A DNA stretch of 64,000 bases from Phyllobacterium calauticae (GCF_019991125.1 NZ_JAGENB010000010.1:54926-118925), one strand, 5' to 3'; shown: positions 35,556-45,800, counted from the stretch's first letter. Notes: generated by a model not told the origin, from the sequence alone. Made by a program: numbers and translations.

Positions 35556-37781
35556 ATGCCTCGGGCTGGCTCTGTCGATAGTGACGTGGATATTGACGTT
35601 GGTGCGCTGTTTGCCAGTTTATGGCGCAACAGGGTGCGCGTTTTGCTGGGCGCCATTCTGCTGACGCTGGCGGCGTTCCTGGTTCTTTCGCTTATTTCGC
35701 CCAAATACCGCGCGGAAACACGCATTCTCATCGAGACGCGCGAATCCGTGTTTACCCGCCCCAGCGGCGAGCAGGGTGACGACCGGCCGATTCTCGATCA
35801 GGAGGGAATCAAGAGCCAGGTGGAACTCATCGGTTCGTCCGACCTGTTGAAGCGGGTGATCGCAAAACTCGACCTGGGCAACAATGCTGAACTCGCTGCT
35901 GGTGCCGATCCGTCAGCGCTGACGCGTATCCTGGCCAAGCTTGGCCTGGCGGCCGATCCCGATGCCACGGCGCGCGATGATTATATCCTGCAGGCCGTGC
36001 GCGATCGCCTCGTGGTCTACAGCGTTCAGAATTCGCGCGTCATCGTCATCCAGTTTTCCTCGAAGGACCCGACGCTGTCCGCCGCGGTGCCAAATGCCAT
36101 CGCGGATGAATATGTGGCAACGCAACAGGCGTCGAAATCCCAGTCGAATGCCGATGCCACCGGCTGGCTCGAACCTGAAATTGCCGATCTGAGCAAGCGG
36201 GTGAAGGATGCCGAAGCCAAGGTTGCCGCCTATCGCAGCTCGTCTGACCTGCTGATCGGCCAGAACAATGCGGTTTTGGCCACGCAGCAGCTGTCCGAAC
36301 TGTCATCGGAACTGTCGCGCGTGCGCGCCAGCAAGGCGGCCAGTGAAGCCAAAGCGACGGGTATTCGCACAGCGCTCGCCAAGGGTGCCCCGGTGGAAAC
36401 CCTGCCTGATGTGATGGCGTCGCCGCTGATCCAGCGGCTGCGCGAACGTCAGGTTCAGCTCAACAACGACATTGCCGATCTGTCCGCGTCCCTGCTCAGC
36501 GGCCACCCGCGCATCAAGGCATTGCGGTCACAGCTGGCCGATCTCGATCAGCAGATCAGGCTGGAGGCCCGCAAGGTGCTTGCCAGCCTTGAAAACGAGG
36601 CGGAAACGTCCCGTCTGCGTGAATCCGAACTGACGCGCACCCTCAACGGTTTGAAGGCGCAATCATCCAAGGCAGGCGAAGAAGAAGTGGAATTGCGCGC
36701 ACTGGAGCGCGAGGCGACGGCGCAACGCCAGCTGCTCGAATCATACCTGACGCGCTACCGCGAGGCTTCCTCACGCACGGATCGCGGCTATCTGCCTGCC
36801 GATGTCCGGATTTTCTCCCGTGCGGACAAGCCGGTCGAGCCGTATTTCCCCAAGGTTTTCCCGATGACCGCTGCGGCCTTTGTCGCCTCGCTGCTGGTCC
36901 TGAGCATCGGCACGCTGCTCAGCGCCTTGTTCAGCGGCCGGGCCCTGCGTCCTGCGCACACGGCCGTTGCAGATGTTGGTGTGGTGGAACCCAAGGTGGT
37001 CGCTCCCCCGACAATCGTGGCAGCGGCTGTGCCTCCGGTTGAAAACAGCAAGCCCCTGCATGCGGAGCCGTCGCCGGTTGCCACACCGGTATTCACGGCG
37101 CCATCCGTTGCAGCCCCGGTTCTGGCTGCCGCGCCATCCGCAGAAAGTCCCGATCACCATGCGGATCATTCGGGTGTTGCCGGCGTTGCCGACCGCCTGA
37201 TGGCAAGCGGCGCCGCCCGCGCGGTTATCGTGTCGCCGGAAGGGGACGAGGCCTCCGCGCTGACCATATTGCTGGTGCGGGAGCTTGCCGATCGCGGCGT
37301 GCGGGTCGTTCTGATCGATATGACCGGATCGGGTGAAATCGGCCGTTCCATGCTGGATGGCCAGAATCTCGCGGGGATGACCGACCTTTTGGCCAATGAG
37401 CGGTCATTCAGCGAAGTCATCCACGCCGATCATTATTCGCAGGCGGAACTCATTCCCCTCGGCATCCATGACCCCGTCAAGGCCATGCAGTCCATCGGGC
37501 GCCTGCCGATGATTCTCAATGCCTTGCAGTCCGCCTATGATCTGGTGGTCATCGACAGCGGACCGGCCACGGCGGCCGAGCTGAAGCACATTGTCGACGA
37601 TGGTTCCGAACTCGTGCTGAGCCTGGTCGATCCTGAAGACCGTGGCGTCAAGGCGATATCCATGGCGCTGTTTGACGGCGAGTTCATCAAGCCCGAGCTT
37701 CTCACCCCGTTCAAGGATGGCTCGCTTGAGCTGGACGACGGGTTGATCGTCCGCGCCGCTGCCACGAGCCATCGCCACTGA
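35556..37781 (+). CDS. Polysaccharide co-polymerase (Wzc/ExoP-like) with degenerate kinase domain
   Basis: A 741-residue protein. The Wzz domain starts near residue 15 with TM1 at about 28-50. A long periplasmic coiled coil (about 190-400) and a second TM near 440-460 follow, preceded by the proline-containing EPYFPKVFP. After a Pro/Val/Ala-rich linker, the C-terminal domain (about 545-735) has the BY-kinase fold, but the Walker A lysine motif is replaced by SPEGDEASALT. Walker A' is LIDMTGSGE and Walker B LVVIDSGPA, and no tyrosine cluster ends the protein. It controls chain length and export. ATG 35556 follows GGAGTGGGG. Confidence 0.88.
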   Translation: MPRAGSVDSDVDIDVGALFASLWRNRVRVLLGAILLTLAAFLVLSLISPKYRAETRILIETRESVFTRPSGEQGDDRPILDQEGIKSQVELIGSSDLLKRVIAKLDLGNNAELAAGADPSALTRILAKLGLAADPDATARDDYILQAVRDRLVVYSVQNSRVIVIQFSSKDPTLSAAVPNAIADEYVATQQASKSQSNADATGWLEPEIADLSKRVKDAEAKVAAYRSSSDLLIGQNNAVLATQQLSELSSELSRVRASKAASEAKATGIRTALAKGAPVETLPDVMASPLIQRLRERQVQLNNDIADLSASLLSGHPRIKALRSQLADLDQQIRLEARKVLASLENEAETSRLRESELTRTLNGLKAQSSKAGEEEVELRALEREATAQRQLLESYLTRYREASSRTDRGYLPADVRIFSRADKPVEPYFPKVFPMTAAAFVASLLVLSIGTLLSALFSGRALRPAHTAVADVGVVEPKVVAPPTIVAAAVPPVENSKPLHAEPSPVATPVFTAPSVAAPVLAAAPSAESPDHHADHSGVAGVADRLMASGAARAVIVSPEGDEASALTILLVRELADRGVRVVLIDMTGSGEIGRSMLDGQNLAGMTDLLANERSFSEVIHADHYSQAELIPLGIHDPVKAMQSIGRLPMILNALQSAYDLVVIDSGPATAAELKHIVDDGSELVLSLVDPEDRGVKAISMALFDGEFIKPELLTPFKDGSLELDDGLIVRAAATSHRH

Positions 37782-37787
37782 GACTGT

Positions 37788-38957
37788 TCAGGCGCGGCCA
37801 AAGAGCCGGGACCGCAGTTTTTTCACCGCGGTCCACAGGTGGTCATTTCTCTTGACGGCACGCACGAGATTGCCGCGGGCGGCGCGGTAGGCGGCACAGG
37901 CGCGGCCCTTGGCCGTCAGGCTGTGCTGCGTGTCATGGAGCAGCGTTTCGACATCGCACCAGTTCCGCTTGTACGGCTCGTCGCCGACCCCGAAACTATA
38001 GGAGGCAAGGTCGGCGTTGCAACTGTCCTGAATGTCTTCGAAAAACAGGAACTCACCCGGACTGGCATTGCTCATGTCATCGTCGGCAATGCCGATGAAG
38101 TCGATGAAGGTCTGCGTTCCCGCCCGGGATTTGCCGAGGACCGCCCGATAACGCCCGGCGACCTCGACGGCTTTGAGCTGGAACAAGGGCTGTTCCTTCG
38201 CCGCGTGCCGGGCAAACAGCTGCTGGAAGAAACGCTGAATTTCCTCGGGTTCAAAGGTATTCCTGATCCCGGATCTGGCGAACTTTTCCGCCTTGTTTGC
38301 AAGGTAGCTCTCAAGCATGGCATCGGCCTCGCTTGGCACTGTTGCCGTGACAATGCGATACCCGCCGGCCTCCGCAAACTTGCCGATGCTGTTGCGGTGT
38401 TTTTTCTTCTTGCGCTTGGCGTTGTGGCGCTCGAGAACCGTCTGAAAATTGCGGTCCAGCGTGATCGCCAGACTGATATTGGCATTTTCCCGGTTCGGCA
38501 GTTGCAGCAGCGGGTTGGCGCAACCGTCGAGCAGCGGAAGCTGCCGTTCCAGCGTGACGAGGTCGATGTCCGGCCGCGACTGGTGCAGGGCCTCGAAGAG
38601 CCGGTTCAGGTCGCCGGGGCTGACGGCATGCGCGGGGGACACAACGGGGAAATTGCAGTTGGCATGCGGCCCGCCGGGGTAGGCGGCGACCCTGAAGGGG
38701 CCGGACCGGCTGATCGCCAGCGGCAGAACGAAGACCGGTATTTCTCCGGCGCAGAGGCAGGCGATCAGGCAATCCGCATTGACATTCGACTGCCACAGGG
38801 AAACCCAATCTTCGGACTGTGCCGGGCCGCAGACATGGTTCTGCGGCAGGGATCGCCAGATTGTTGCGATTTCACCGGGTGCCGCAATGATTCTTGGATC
38901 GAGATGGGGTAAAGGCATGGCGGGTTCCAGTGAAAGCGGTGTTGCGTCAAATACCAT
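37788..38957 (-). CDS. CelD/BcsL-like GNAT acetyltransferase
   Basis: About 389 residues with a GNAT fold of the CelD/BcsL group found in cellulose and EPS loci of Rhizobiales. It has a lysine-rich stretch (AKRKKKKHRNSIGKFAEAGG) and the acetyltransferase core around LFQLKAVEVAGRYRAVLGKS...FIDFIGIADDD and GEFLFFEDIQDSCNADLASYSFGVGDEPYKRNWCD. It probably acetylates a polysaccharide or its precursor. The start is uncertain: ATG 38957 or ATG 38918. It is convergent with the PCP gene (six bases apart) and divergent from the deacetylase. Confidence 0.75.
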   Translation of the reverse strand: MVFDATPLSLEPAMPLPHLDPRIIAAPGEIATIWRSLPQNHVCGPAQSEDWVSLWQSNVNADCLIACLCAGEIPVFVLPLAISRSGPFRVAAYPGGPHANCNFPVVSPAHAVSPGDLNRLFEALHQSRPDIDLVTLERQLPLLDGCANPLLQLPNRENANISLAITLDRNFQTVLERHNAKRKKKKHRNSIGKFAEAGGYRIVTATVPSEADAMLESYLANKAEKFARSGIRNTFEPEEIQRFFQQLFARHAAKEQPLFQLKAVEVAGRYRAVLGKSRAGTQTFIDFIGIADDDMSNASPGEFLFFEDIQDSCNADLASYSFGVGDEPYKRNWCDVETLLHDTQHSLTAKGRACAAYRAARGNLVRAVKRNDHLWTAVKKLRSRLFGRA

Positions 38958-39050
38958 GCCGTTGATCAACGATATATAAACACTTAATCTGCATGAAATG
39001 ACGGTCACGATCCCGTTTCAACATGCCTATTAGCGCGAATTGGTGAAGGA

Positions 39051-40103
39051 ATGGTCCACGCGGCCGACTTGATACGAAAGGCCGTGATGCGACTGGCGTG
39101 GCACACCGGTTTTGCGTCGACGGCGCGCGAGCATTTTGGCGGGCTGGGCTCGATCATCATGCTGCATCGCGTCCGTCCGGACTGCGTCAGCCCGCTTGGC
39201 GTGACGCGCTCCCTGTCCATCGCGCCAGCGTTCCTTGAACAGATCATCGTTTCGCTCAAATCCGAGGGAACCGAGTTCATTTCCATGGACGAGGTGGTCG
39301 AACGGGTGAAGAGCGGCAAACGTTCCGACCGGCGTTTCGTCGCGGTGACGCTTGACGATGGCTATGACGATAATTTCCACCACGCCTATCCCGTCTTCCA
39401 GAAACATTCGGTGCCGTTCGTCGTGTATGTCGCACCGGGTTTCATCGAAGGGGCGGCGGTGCTGTGGTGGGAAGTGGTCGAAAGTCTTGTCGCCAAGGCG
39501 GATTTCATCCGAATCCCCGACGGGCCGGAATGGCGATGCGGGACGCTTTCCCAGAAAAGATCGGCTTTTCATGCCATTATGCGGTATTTCTCATATACGC
39601 TGACCGAACTGGAACAGATGCCTGTCCTGCGCGAGATGTGCGCGGCGGAGGATATGGTGTGCAGCGTCGCGCCGGACCGCGATGTCATGAGCTGGAACGA
39701 AATCCGCCAGATGGACCGCGATCCGCTGTGCACCATCGGCGGCCACACGGTGCACCACTACAATCTGAAAAAGCTGACGGCGGGCATGGTCGCGCAGGAA
39801 ATGCATCTGTCGGCAGGCATGATCGAGGACCAGCTCGGGCGGCGGCCGCAGCATTTTGCCTATCCCTACGGCTCAGCCAAGGCGGCCGGTAAGCGGGAGG
39901 CGGAAATTGCCGCGGCAGAGGGTTTCCTGTCTGGTGTTACGACCCGGCATGGAACCATCCATACCGAGCACAGCAACAATCTGCATGCCTTGCCGCGCAT
40001 CTCCATCAATGGCCGCTTCCAGAAGCTGGTTTACGCCCAGACGATGATGAGCGGGGTGACGACGCCGATTGCCAATGCGGGGCGGCGCGTCATTCAGGCC
40101 TGA
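39051..40103 (+). CDS. NodB-type polysaccharide deacetylase (CE4)
   Basis: A 350-residue protein with the CE4 fold. Motif 1 is TLDDGYDDN with the metal/catalytic aspartates D102-D103. Motif 2 is GGHTVHH near 229-235 with the zinc histidines, and motif 3 is FAYPYGS. No cleavable signal peptide is apparent, so it may act on cytoplasmic lipid-linked intermediates or be exported otherwise. It would remove N-acetyl groups from amino-sugar units of the exopolysaccharide, a step linked to adhesin properties in holdfast and UPP-like glycans. It borders the EPS locus on the right. Confidence 0.88.
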   Translation: MVHAADLIRKAVMRLAWHTGFASTAREHFGGLGSIIMLHRVRPDCVSPLGVTRSLSIAPAFLEQIIVSLKSEGTEFISMDEVVERVKSGKRSDRRFVAVTLDDGYDDNFHHAYPVFQKHSVPFVVYVAPGFIEGAAVLWWEVVESLVAKADFIRIPDGPEWRCGTLSQKRSAFHAIMRYFSYTLTELEQMPVLREMCAAEDMVCSVAPDRDVMSWNEIRQMDRDPLCTIGGHTVHHYNLKKLTAGMVAQEMHLSAGMIEDQLGRRPQHFAYPYGSAKAAGKREAEIAAAEGFLSGVTTRHGTIHTEHSNNLHALPRISINGRFQKLVYAQTMMSGVTTPIANAGRRVIQA

Positions 40104-40104
40104 G

Positions 40105-40320
40105 TTAGGCTTTCTTCTTTGGTGCTTTTTCCATCCAGCTGATGATGAACATGGCGGGAATGACCCAAAGCAGGCCGGTGCCAAGAAAATAGATCAGGTG
40201 GATCCACGGGCTGGCATTGGCAAGCAGCGCCACGGCGAAGATCGTGGCGACGATAGCGTAGACGCAAACCAGGGTAACCAGCAGGATGGTTCCGATGAGT
40301 TTCTTGAGCCTTACGGGCAT
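40105..40320 (-). CDS. DUF2842 small membrane protein
   Basis: A 71-residue protein with two transmembrane helices (LIGTILLVTLVCVYAIVATIFAVALLA and HLIYFLGTGLLWVIPAMFIISWM) and the family ending EKAPKKK. DUF2842 proteins are restricted to alphaproteobacteria and often neighbour ctaA. The function is unknown. It ends one base after the deacetylase stop on the opposite strand. Confidence 0.88.
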   Translation of the reverse strand: MPVRLKKLIGTILLVTLVCVYAIVATIFAVALLANASPWIHLIYFLGTGLLWVIPAMFIISWMEKAPKKKA

Positions 40321-40510
40321 GAATCCATTCCAGTTCTGGTCTTTTTCATCTGCAACACGTGCGCAAGGGTCTCATCTAACCGGTTAAGCCGCAGCCGAAA
40401 AGCAAAAAAGCCCCCCTTGCGGTAAAAACGCGACGGCTTGTCGCGTAAACCCGGCTTGTCATCCCGGCGCATATGCTGCACCTATCCGGCCAGTTACAGG
40501 AGTGTTTTGA

Positions 40511-41608
40511 ATGGCCGCCCACACCCTATCCGAAGGCGCTGTGTCCTCCGCCGGAGATCGCGAAGCGCGCAACCGCAGACTGATCCGCGTGTGGCTCTAT
40601 CTCGTGCTGCTTGTGCTCGCCACGATCGTTCTGGTCGGCGGTGCGACGCGCATGACCGGTTCGGGCCTTTCAATCACCGAATGGAAGCCGATCCACGGCA
40701 TCATTCCTCCCTTGAACCACGCGCAATGGCTGGAAGAGTTCGAGAAATACAAGCTCATTCCGCAGTACGAACAGCTCAACAAGGGCATGAGCCTTGGCGA
40801 ATTCCAGCGCATTTTCTGGTGGGAGTGGTCGCACCGGTTCCTGGCGCGGGGCGTCGGCTTCCTCGTCGCCATTCCGCTTGCCTTCTTCTGGCTGACCGGC
40901 CGGCTTGAACGGCTGCTGAAGCCGCGCATGATCGGCATCCTGGCGCTTGGCGGCCTGCAGGGCGCCGTGGGCTGGTGGATGGTTGCATCGGGTCTCAGCG
41001 GCCGCGTCGACGTCAGCCAGTACAGGCTGGCGACCCATTTGACGCTCGCCTGCATCATCTTTGCCGCCGTAATGTACGTGGCACGCGGTCTTGCCGTCTA
41101 TTCGGAACGGCCGGCCGGCAGCGGCATCCAACGTCTGGCAGGTTGGTTCGTGGTGTTTGTCTTCATCCAGATTTACCTCGGCGCCCTGGTTGCCGGGCTG
41201 GATGCCGGTCTTTCCTACAATACCTGGCCGCTGATGGATGGGGCCGTCATTCCCGGCGACATGTTCCCGATCCAGCCCATCTGGCACAATTTCTTCGAGA
41301 ATCCCAAGACCGTGCAGTTCGTTCACCGCTGCTTCGCCTATTTCGTGCTGCTTGCGGCGCTGTGGCAGGCGGTCTCGACGGTGCGGCGCCTGCCGGGTAC
41401 CACCCATGCGCGGCGTGCGATATTCCTGGTGGTCCTTGTCCTCACGCAGGCAGCCATCGGCATCACCACGCTGCTGATGCAGGTGCCGATGAGCCTGGGC
41501 CTTTTGCATCAGGGATTTGCCATCGTCATCCTGGGTTTCGCCGTTGCCCATTGGCGCGCAACCAAGGGCGCATACCCCTTGCCAACGGAAATTTCTGCCC
41601 GGCGATAG
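40511..41608 (+). CDS. ctaA: Heme A synthase
   Basis: Membrane enzyme oxidising the C8 methyl of heme O to a formyl group for cytochrome aa3 oxidase. The 365-residue protein has eight helices in two four-helix repeats. Heme-ligand histidines lie in [28 protein letters not shown] and LLHQGFA. The first repeat carries the extended loop [27 protein letters not shown] of the alphaproteobacterial type. The ATG follows ggagtgtttga. It is preceded by DUF2842 on the other strand. Confidence 0.95.
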   Translation: MAAHTLSEGAVSSAGDREARNRRLIRVWLYLVLLVLATIVLVGGATRMTGSGLSITEWKPIHGIIPPLNHAQWLEEFEKYKLIPQYEQLNKGMSLGEFQRIFWWEWSHRFLARGVGFLVAIPLAFFWLTGRLERLLKPRMIGILALGGLQGAVGWWMVASGLSGRVDVSQYRLATHLTLACIIFAAVMYVARGLAVYSERPAGSGIQRLAGWFVVFVFIQIYLGALVAGLDAGLSYNTWPLMDGAVIPGDMFPIQPIWHNFFENPKTVQFVHRCFAYFVLLAALWQAVSTVRRLPGTTHARRAIFLVVLVLTQAAIGITTLLMQVPMSLGLLHQGFAIVILGFAVAHWRATKGAYPLPTEISARR

Positions 41609-41704
41609 GGTGAACTGTATTTGCACCGAGACTCGGTGTAGTGATTCGAGAGCTTCGCTGGCTACGGACAGCGGGGCATTCCCGCCGTATCGAAAGCAAC
41701 CATC

Positions 41705-42919
41705 ATGATTCTCAGCGCAAGACGCTCACTGGCCGCCGTTACAGGTCTGGGTGTCACGCAGATCGTCAGCTACGGCACGCTCTATTACAGTTTCAGCATT
41801 CTCGAACCGGCCATGGCGCAGGAGTTCGGCCAGTCCCGCCAATGGCTGTTTGCGGCCTTCTCCGGCACGCTTCTGATCGGCGGCATCATCTCGCCATGGT
41901 CCGGCCGCTGGGCCGACCGCTTCGGAGCGGGGCGGGTGATGACATTCGGCTCGCTCGCCGCAGCGCTGTCACTCATCCTCTGCGTCCTGTCGCCAAGCTG
42001 GATCTGGTTCGCTCCGGCACTCGTGACAACGGGGATGGCCACACCGTTCATCCTCTACAACACCGCCTTCGCGGTGCTTGTGCAGATCGATCCGCAGACG
42101 GCGCCGCGCCGGATCACCTATCTGACGCTGATAGCTGGGTTTTCCTCGACCTTGTTCTGGCCGCTGGCAACACATCTGCTGACAGTGTTTACGTGGCGGG
42201 AGATTTACCTGTTCTATGCGGGATTGCAGGTCTTCATCTGTTTTCCCATCCATTTCTGGTTGTCGCAGATGACGCGGCGCTCGCCAAAACTGCATGAGGA
42301 ACGCGCGGATGAACCCGCCAGGGGCGTCGGCGGGCAGTTGCCCGTCGAGAACAGGCGTTCGGCGCTGCTGCTGATCATGGCGGGGTTCTCGCTGGCAAGC
42401 TTTTCGCTGTCTGCCATGCTCGTGCATCTGGTGCCTGTTCTGGCTGCCGTGGGTGTCGGCACGTCTGCCGTTCTGGTCGGCGCCATCTTCGGGCCGTCGC
42501 AGTTCGCCGCACGTCTGGTAAACATGGTTTTTGGCACCAAGCTGTCGGCGATGTCGATCGCCGTGCTGTCGACGGCCCTCATCCCCCTGTCGTTCCTGAT
42601 GCTGATCGCGCCGCTGCCGGTGCCGCTGGTGGCGGGCGCCGTGGTCTTCGCCATGCTCTTCGGCATGGGATCGGGGCTCAACAGCATCGTTCAGGGCACC
42701 CTGCCGCTGGCGCTGTTCGGGCATCAGGGCTATGGCGAGATTCTGGGTAAAATCACCTCGGCGCGCCTGATCGTATCATCGTCCGCGCCGTTCATTTTCG
42801 CCTTCATCATGGAAAAGCTCGGGCCGACGCTGGCGCTGTCCGTTGCCGCCATGGTTGGCATTCTCGGCGTCCTGACATTCCTGACGGTCGCCCGCCTGGT
42901 CCGGCGCTCAACCCAGTGA
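41705..42919 (+). CDS. MFS transporter
   Basis: A 404-residue protein with twelve predicted helices. The loop 2-3 motif reads GRWADRFGAGRVM. Other segments are typical of the oxalate/formate antiporter-like or general MFS_1 group (SYGTLYYSFSILEPAMAQEFGQSRQWLFAAFSG). The substrate is unknown. The 3' end overlaps the convergent kinase gene by 12 bases. Confidence 0.88.
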   Translation: MILSARRSLAAVTGLGVTQIVSYGTLYYSFSILEPAMAQEFGQSRQWLFAAFSGTLLIGGIISPWSGRWADRFGAGRVMTFGSLAAALSLILCVLSPSWIWFAPALVTTGMATPFILYNTAFAVLVQIDPQTAPRRITYLTLIAGFSSTLFWPLATHLLTVFTWREIYLFYAGLQVFICFPIHFWLSQMTRRSPKLHEERADEPARGVGGQLPVENRRSALLLIMAGFSLASFSLSAMLVHLVPVLAAVGVGTSAVLVGAIFGPSQFAARLVNMVFGTKLSAMSIAVLSTALIPLSFLMLIAPLPVPLVAGAVVFAMLFGMGSGLNSIVQGTLPLALFGHQGYGEILGKITSARLIVSSSAPFIFAFIMEKLGPTLALSVAAMVGILGVLTFLTVARLVRRSTQ

Positions 42920-43762
42920 GGCCATCACCCGTTGCACTGCCCGTGCGACGCCGAGGCTCCGCTCCGCTTCCTCGAAATTCGCGTCTTCCGTGTGCCACGA
43001 AGCCGACAGCGCCGCATGCGACATGGCATAGCCGAGGATGGTGCCGATATCGCGGTTGAAGGCGCGGGAGAAGGTGAGGGCCATGGTGGCAACACGCTGG
43101 TCGCTGGTGCGCAAATCCTGCCGTTCCAACGGGTTGTAGAACATGTTGGCAGCATCATACATCGGATCGCCGAGAAGCCCCTGCGGATCGATGACAAGCC
43201 AGCCGCGATCACCCAAAAGGATGTTCTCGTGGTGGACATCGCCATGCAGCGGCTGAACGTCGACCGGGTTGCTGAGCAGCGTGTCGGCAATTCCCGCCGC
43301 TGCAACAAAAATGCTGGCATCGCCGTTGTTCCGGTCGATTTCCGCCTTCTTGAACAGGCTGGCATATTGTTCGCGCAATGGCCGCAGGTCCGGTGCGAAG
43401 GATTTGCCCTGGCCATTATTGCCCAGCAGTTTCAGCAGGACATCGACAGCAATCGCAGTGGCCGCGTCGTCGCCATGCGCGTTCAGATGGTCCAGCAGAG
43501 TGCGGCTGCCGGCATGTTCGAGCAGCAGCAGATTGCCATTTTCGGCCAGCACGCGGATGGAGCCGTTGCCGTCATGCCAGTCGAGATAGTGCACGCCGCG
43601 CAACTCTTCCCGCATGCCGGTTTCGTTGAGTGCCTTCACCACGGCGGGTGTGCCGTCCGCCAGCCGCACCATGATGATGCGGCTGGTATGGGTTTCAACG
43701 AACAGTTCCGGAGAAGATATCTGCCATTCGGCCGGGAACGTCTCGTGGATGCTGTCAGCCAT
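42908..43762 (-). CDS. APH(6)/hydroxyurea-type small-molecule kinase
   Basis: A 284-residue protein kinase-like phosphotransferase. It has an N-lobe lysine in PAVVKALNE, the catalytic loop [13 protein letters not shown] (HGDxHxxN), and the metal-binding aspartate in [19 protein letters not shown]. This fits the APH_6_hur family that includes streptomycin 6-kinases and chromosomal homologues of unknown substrate. Its start overlaps the argC end by eight bases, so it is translated from the speB-argC transcript. A housekeeping metabolite is as likely a substrate as an antibiotic. Confidence 0.82.
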   Translation of the reverse strand: MADSIHETFPAEWQISSPELFVETHTSRIIMVRLADGTPAVVKALNETGMREELRGVHYLDWHDGNGSIRVLAENGNLLLLEHAGSRTLLDHLNAHGDDAATAIAVDVLLKLLGNNGQGKSFAPDLRPLREQYASLFKKAEIDRNNGDASIFVAAAGIADTLLSNPVDVQPLHGDVHHENILLGDRGWLVIDPQGLLGDPMYDAANMFYNPLERQDLRTSDQRVATMALTFSRAFNRDIGTILGYAMSHAALSASWHTEDANFEEAERSLGVARAVQRVMASLG

Positions 43763-44690
43763 GGTTCAGCATGAGGTCGAGGTTCTGCACGGCCGCGCCG
43801 GAAGCGCCCTTGCCGAGATTGTCGAGCAGCGCCACGAGGTTCACCTGTCCCTGACCTTCCGTGCCGAGCACGAACAGCTTCATGATGTCGGTATCGCGCA
43901 GTTCCTCCGCATCGATTCTTGCAAGCGATGCACTTTCAGCCAGCGGCACCACCTGCACGATATCCTGACCTTCATAATGGGCTGTCAGGGCAGCATGGAT
44001 GGATTCCAGCGAGGCATTGCCGTTGAGGTCGCCGGTGAACACGGGAACCTGCACGATCATCCCCTGGGCAAAGCGGCCGACGCTGGGACTGAAGATCGGA
44101 CGCCGGTCGAGATGGCCGTGCGTCTGCAGTTCCGGCACGTGCTTGTGCTTGAGCGGCAAGCCGTAGAGGAAATTGTTGGCGCTGATATGGTCCGGATTAG
44201 CGGGATCTTCCATCTGCGCGATCATCTGCTTGCCGCCGCCGGTATAGCCGGAAACCGCATTGACGGTGATCGGGTAATCGCCGGGAAGAATGCCGGCATC
44301 GCGTAGCGGCCGGACCAGCGAAATCGCGCCGGTCGGATAGCAGCCGGGATTAGCCACCAGCCGTGCATCGGCGATCTTCTGCCGCTGCGCCCGGTCGAGC
44401 TCGGCAAAGCCATAGGCCCAATCAGGATGAATCCGGTGCGCCGTCGATGTATCGATGATCCGCGTGGAATTATGGCCTTCAAGGATGGCGACGGCTTCCT
44501 TCGACGCGTCGTCCGGCAGGCAGAGGATTGCCACGTCGGCGCTCTTCAGGAAGTCGGCGCGCATGTCCTTGTTGCGCCGCTCCGCTTCCGGAATGGAGAG
44601 GACGTCGAGATCGTGGCGGCCGGCAAGCCGTGTCCGGATCTGCAGTCCTGTGGTGCCGTGTTCGCCGTCGATAAAGATTTTCGGTTTCAT
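43755..44690 (-). CDS. argC: N-acetyl-gamma-glutamyl-phosphate reductase (type 2)
   Basis: NADPH-dependent third step of arginine synthesis. The short 311-residue form is type 2 ArgC. It has the dinucleotide motif [13 protein letters not shown] at the N-terminus, the catalytic cysteine C117 in [11 protein letters not shown], and substrate residues in [14 protein letters not shown]. It lies between speB (81 bases upstream) and the APH-like kinase (overlapping by eight bases), a grouping common in Rhizobiales downstream of rplM-rpsI. Confidence 0.95.
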   Translation of the reverse strand: MKPKIFIDGEHGTTGLQIRTRLAGRHDLDVLSIPEAERRNKDMRADFLKSADVAILCLPDDASKEAVAILEGHNSTRIIDTSTAHRIHPDWAYGFAELDRAQRQKIADARLVANPGCYPTGAISLVRPLRDAGILPGDYPITVNAVSGYTGGGKQMIAQMEDPANPDHISANNFLYGLPLKHKHVPELQTHGHLDRRPIFSPSVGRFAQGMIVQVPVFTGDLNGNASLESIHAALTAHYEGQDIVQVVPLAESASLARIDAEELRDTDIMKLFVLGTEGQGQVNLVALLDNLGKGASGAAVQNLDLMLNHG

Positions 44691-44770
44691 GTGAGATGCC
44701 TTTGGCGCTTGATATTCAGAGAGTTAGCGAGAAAACCGGATTCATTATGTAAGAACCCTGAATCAGAATG

Positions 44771-45727
44771 TCAGCTTCGTCGCTTGGCTTTTTTCTCCGC
44801 AAGAATACCAAGATAGTACATCGCTATTGTGGCACCGGCGATGGCTGTCACATCCGCATGGTCATAGGCGGGTGCGACCTCCACCACGTCGGCGCCGACA
44901 ATGTTGAGTTCGGTCAGATGGCGCAGCACCGAAAGGATTTTCGCCGACGACGGGCCGCCGGCAACGGGCGTGCCGGTTCCCGGGGCAAAAGCCGGGTCGA
45001 GGCAATCGATGTCGAAGGTGAGATAGACGGGTTTGCCCGCGGTGCGCTTGATGATCGCCTTGGCAATCTCCGCAGCCGACATTTCCTCGACTTCATAACC
45101 GTAGACGATCTGCAGGCCGCAATCATCCGGCGCGTGGGTGCGAATACCGACCTGAATCGAATGCGCGGGGTCGATGACGCCGTCGCGCGCTGCCCGGCCG
45201 ACAAAGGAGCCATGATCGATGCGCTTGCCGTCATCGTACCAGGTGTCCTGATGCGCATCGAACTGCACCAGTGCCACCGGGCCATGCTTGGCCGCATGCG
45301 CTTTCAGGATGGGCCATGTGACGAAGTGATCGCCGCCCATGGAGAGCAGGAACGCGCCCGATTTGACGATCTTGGCCGCTTCGCGCTCGATTGTCGCTGG
45401 AGTCTTCTGGTGATTGCCGTAGTCGAGCAGGCAATCGCCGTAGTCGATCACCGCGAGGTCTTCGAACAGATCGCGCTGGAAGGGGTACTGCGGGTCATTG
45501 TCGAAAATAGCCGATGCCCGCCGGATCGCCTGCGGGCCGAACCGCGCACCCGGCCGGTTGGAAACCGCGGCGTCGAAGGGAATGCCCCAGACCACCACTT
45601 CCGCACCGTTCAGATTCTTCGTATAGCGCCGGCGCATGAAGGACAGTGCGCCTGCATGTGTGGGATCGGTCGCAGCGCTGGTCGGGGTCCGTGCGGTGAA
45701 GGCGTGATCGATGGTCTTCGATGGCAT
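44771..45727 (-). CDS. speB: Agmatinase/ureohydrolase
   Basis: Ureohydrolase cleaving agmatine to putrescine and urea. The 318-residue protein has all manganese-binding motifs: MGGDHFVTWP, FDAHQDTW and TFDIDCLDPAFAPGTGTP. ATG 45727 (MPSKTIDHAF) was preferred, while ATG 45754 gives nine extra residues. Members of this clade may act on agmatine or guanidino acids, so exact specificity is inferred. It shares a transcript with argC and is separated from rpsI by a terminator. Confidence 0.9.
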   Translation of the reverse strand: MPSKTIDHAFTARTPTSAATDPTHAGALSFMRRRYTKNLNGAEVVVWGIPFDAAVSNRPGARFGPQAIRRASAIFDNDPQYPFQRDLFEDLAVIDYGDCLLDYGNHQKTPATIEREAAKIVKSGAFLLSMGGDHFVTWPILKAHAAKHGPVALVQFDAHQDTWYDDGKRIDHGSFVGRAARDGVIDPAHSIQVGIRTHAPDDCGLQIVYGYEVEEMSAAEIAKAIIKRTAGKPVYLTFDIDCLDPAFAPGTGTPVAGGPSSAKILSVLRHLTELNIVGADVVEVAPAYDHADVTAIAGATIAMYYLGILAEKKAKRRS

Positions 45728-45800
45728 TGGATTTCTAACTCCGGGATAATGCATCTTCAGCTTGGCGGCGAAGCTACCGCAAACGCATTTATTGGCAACA

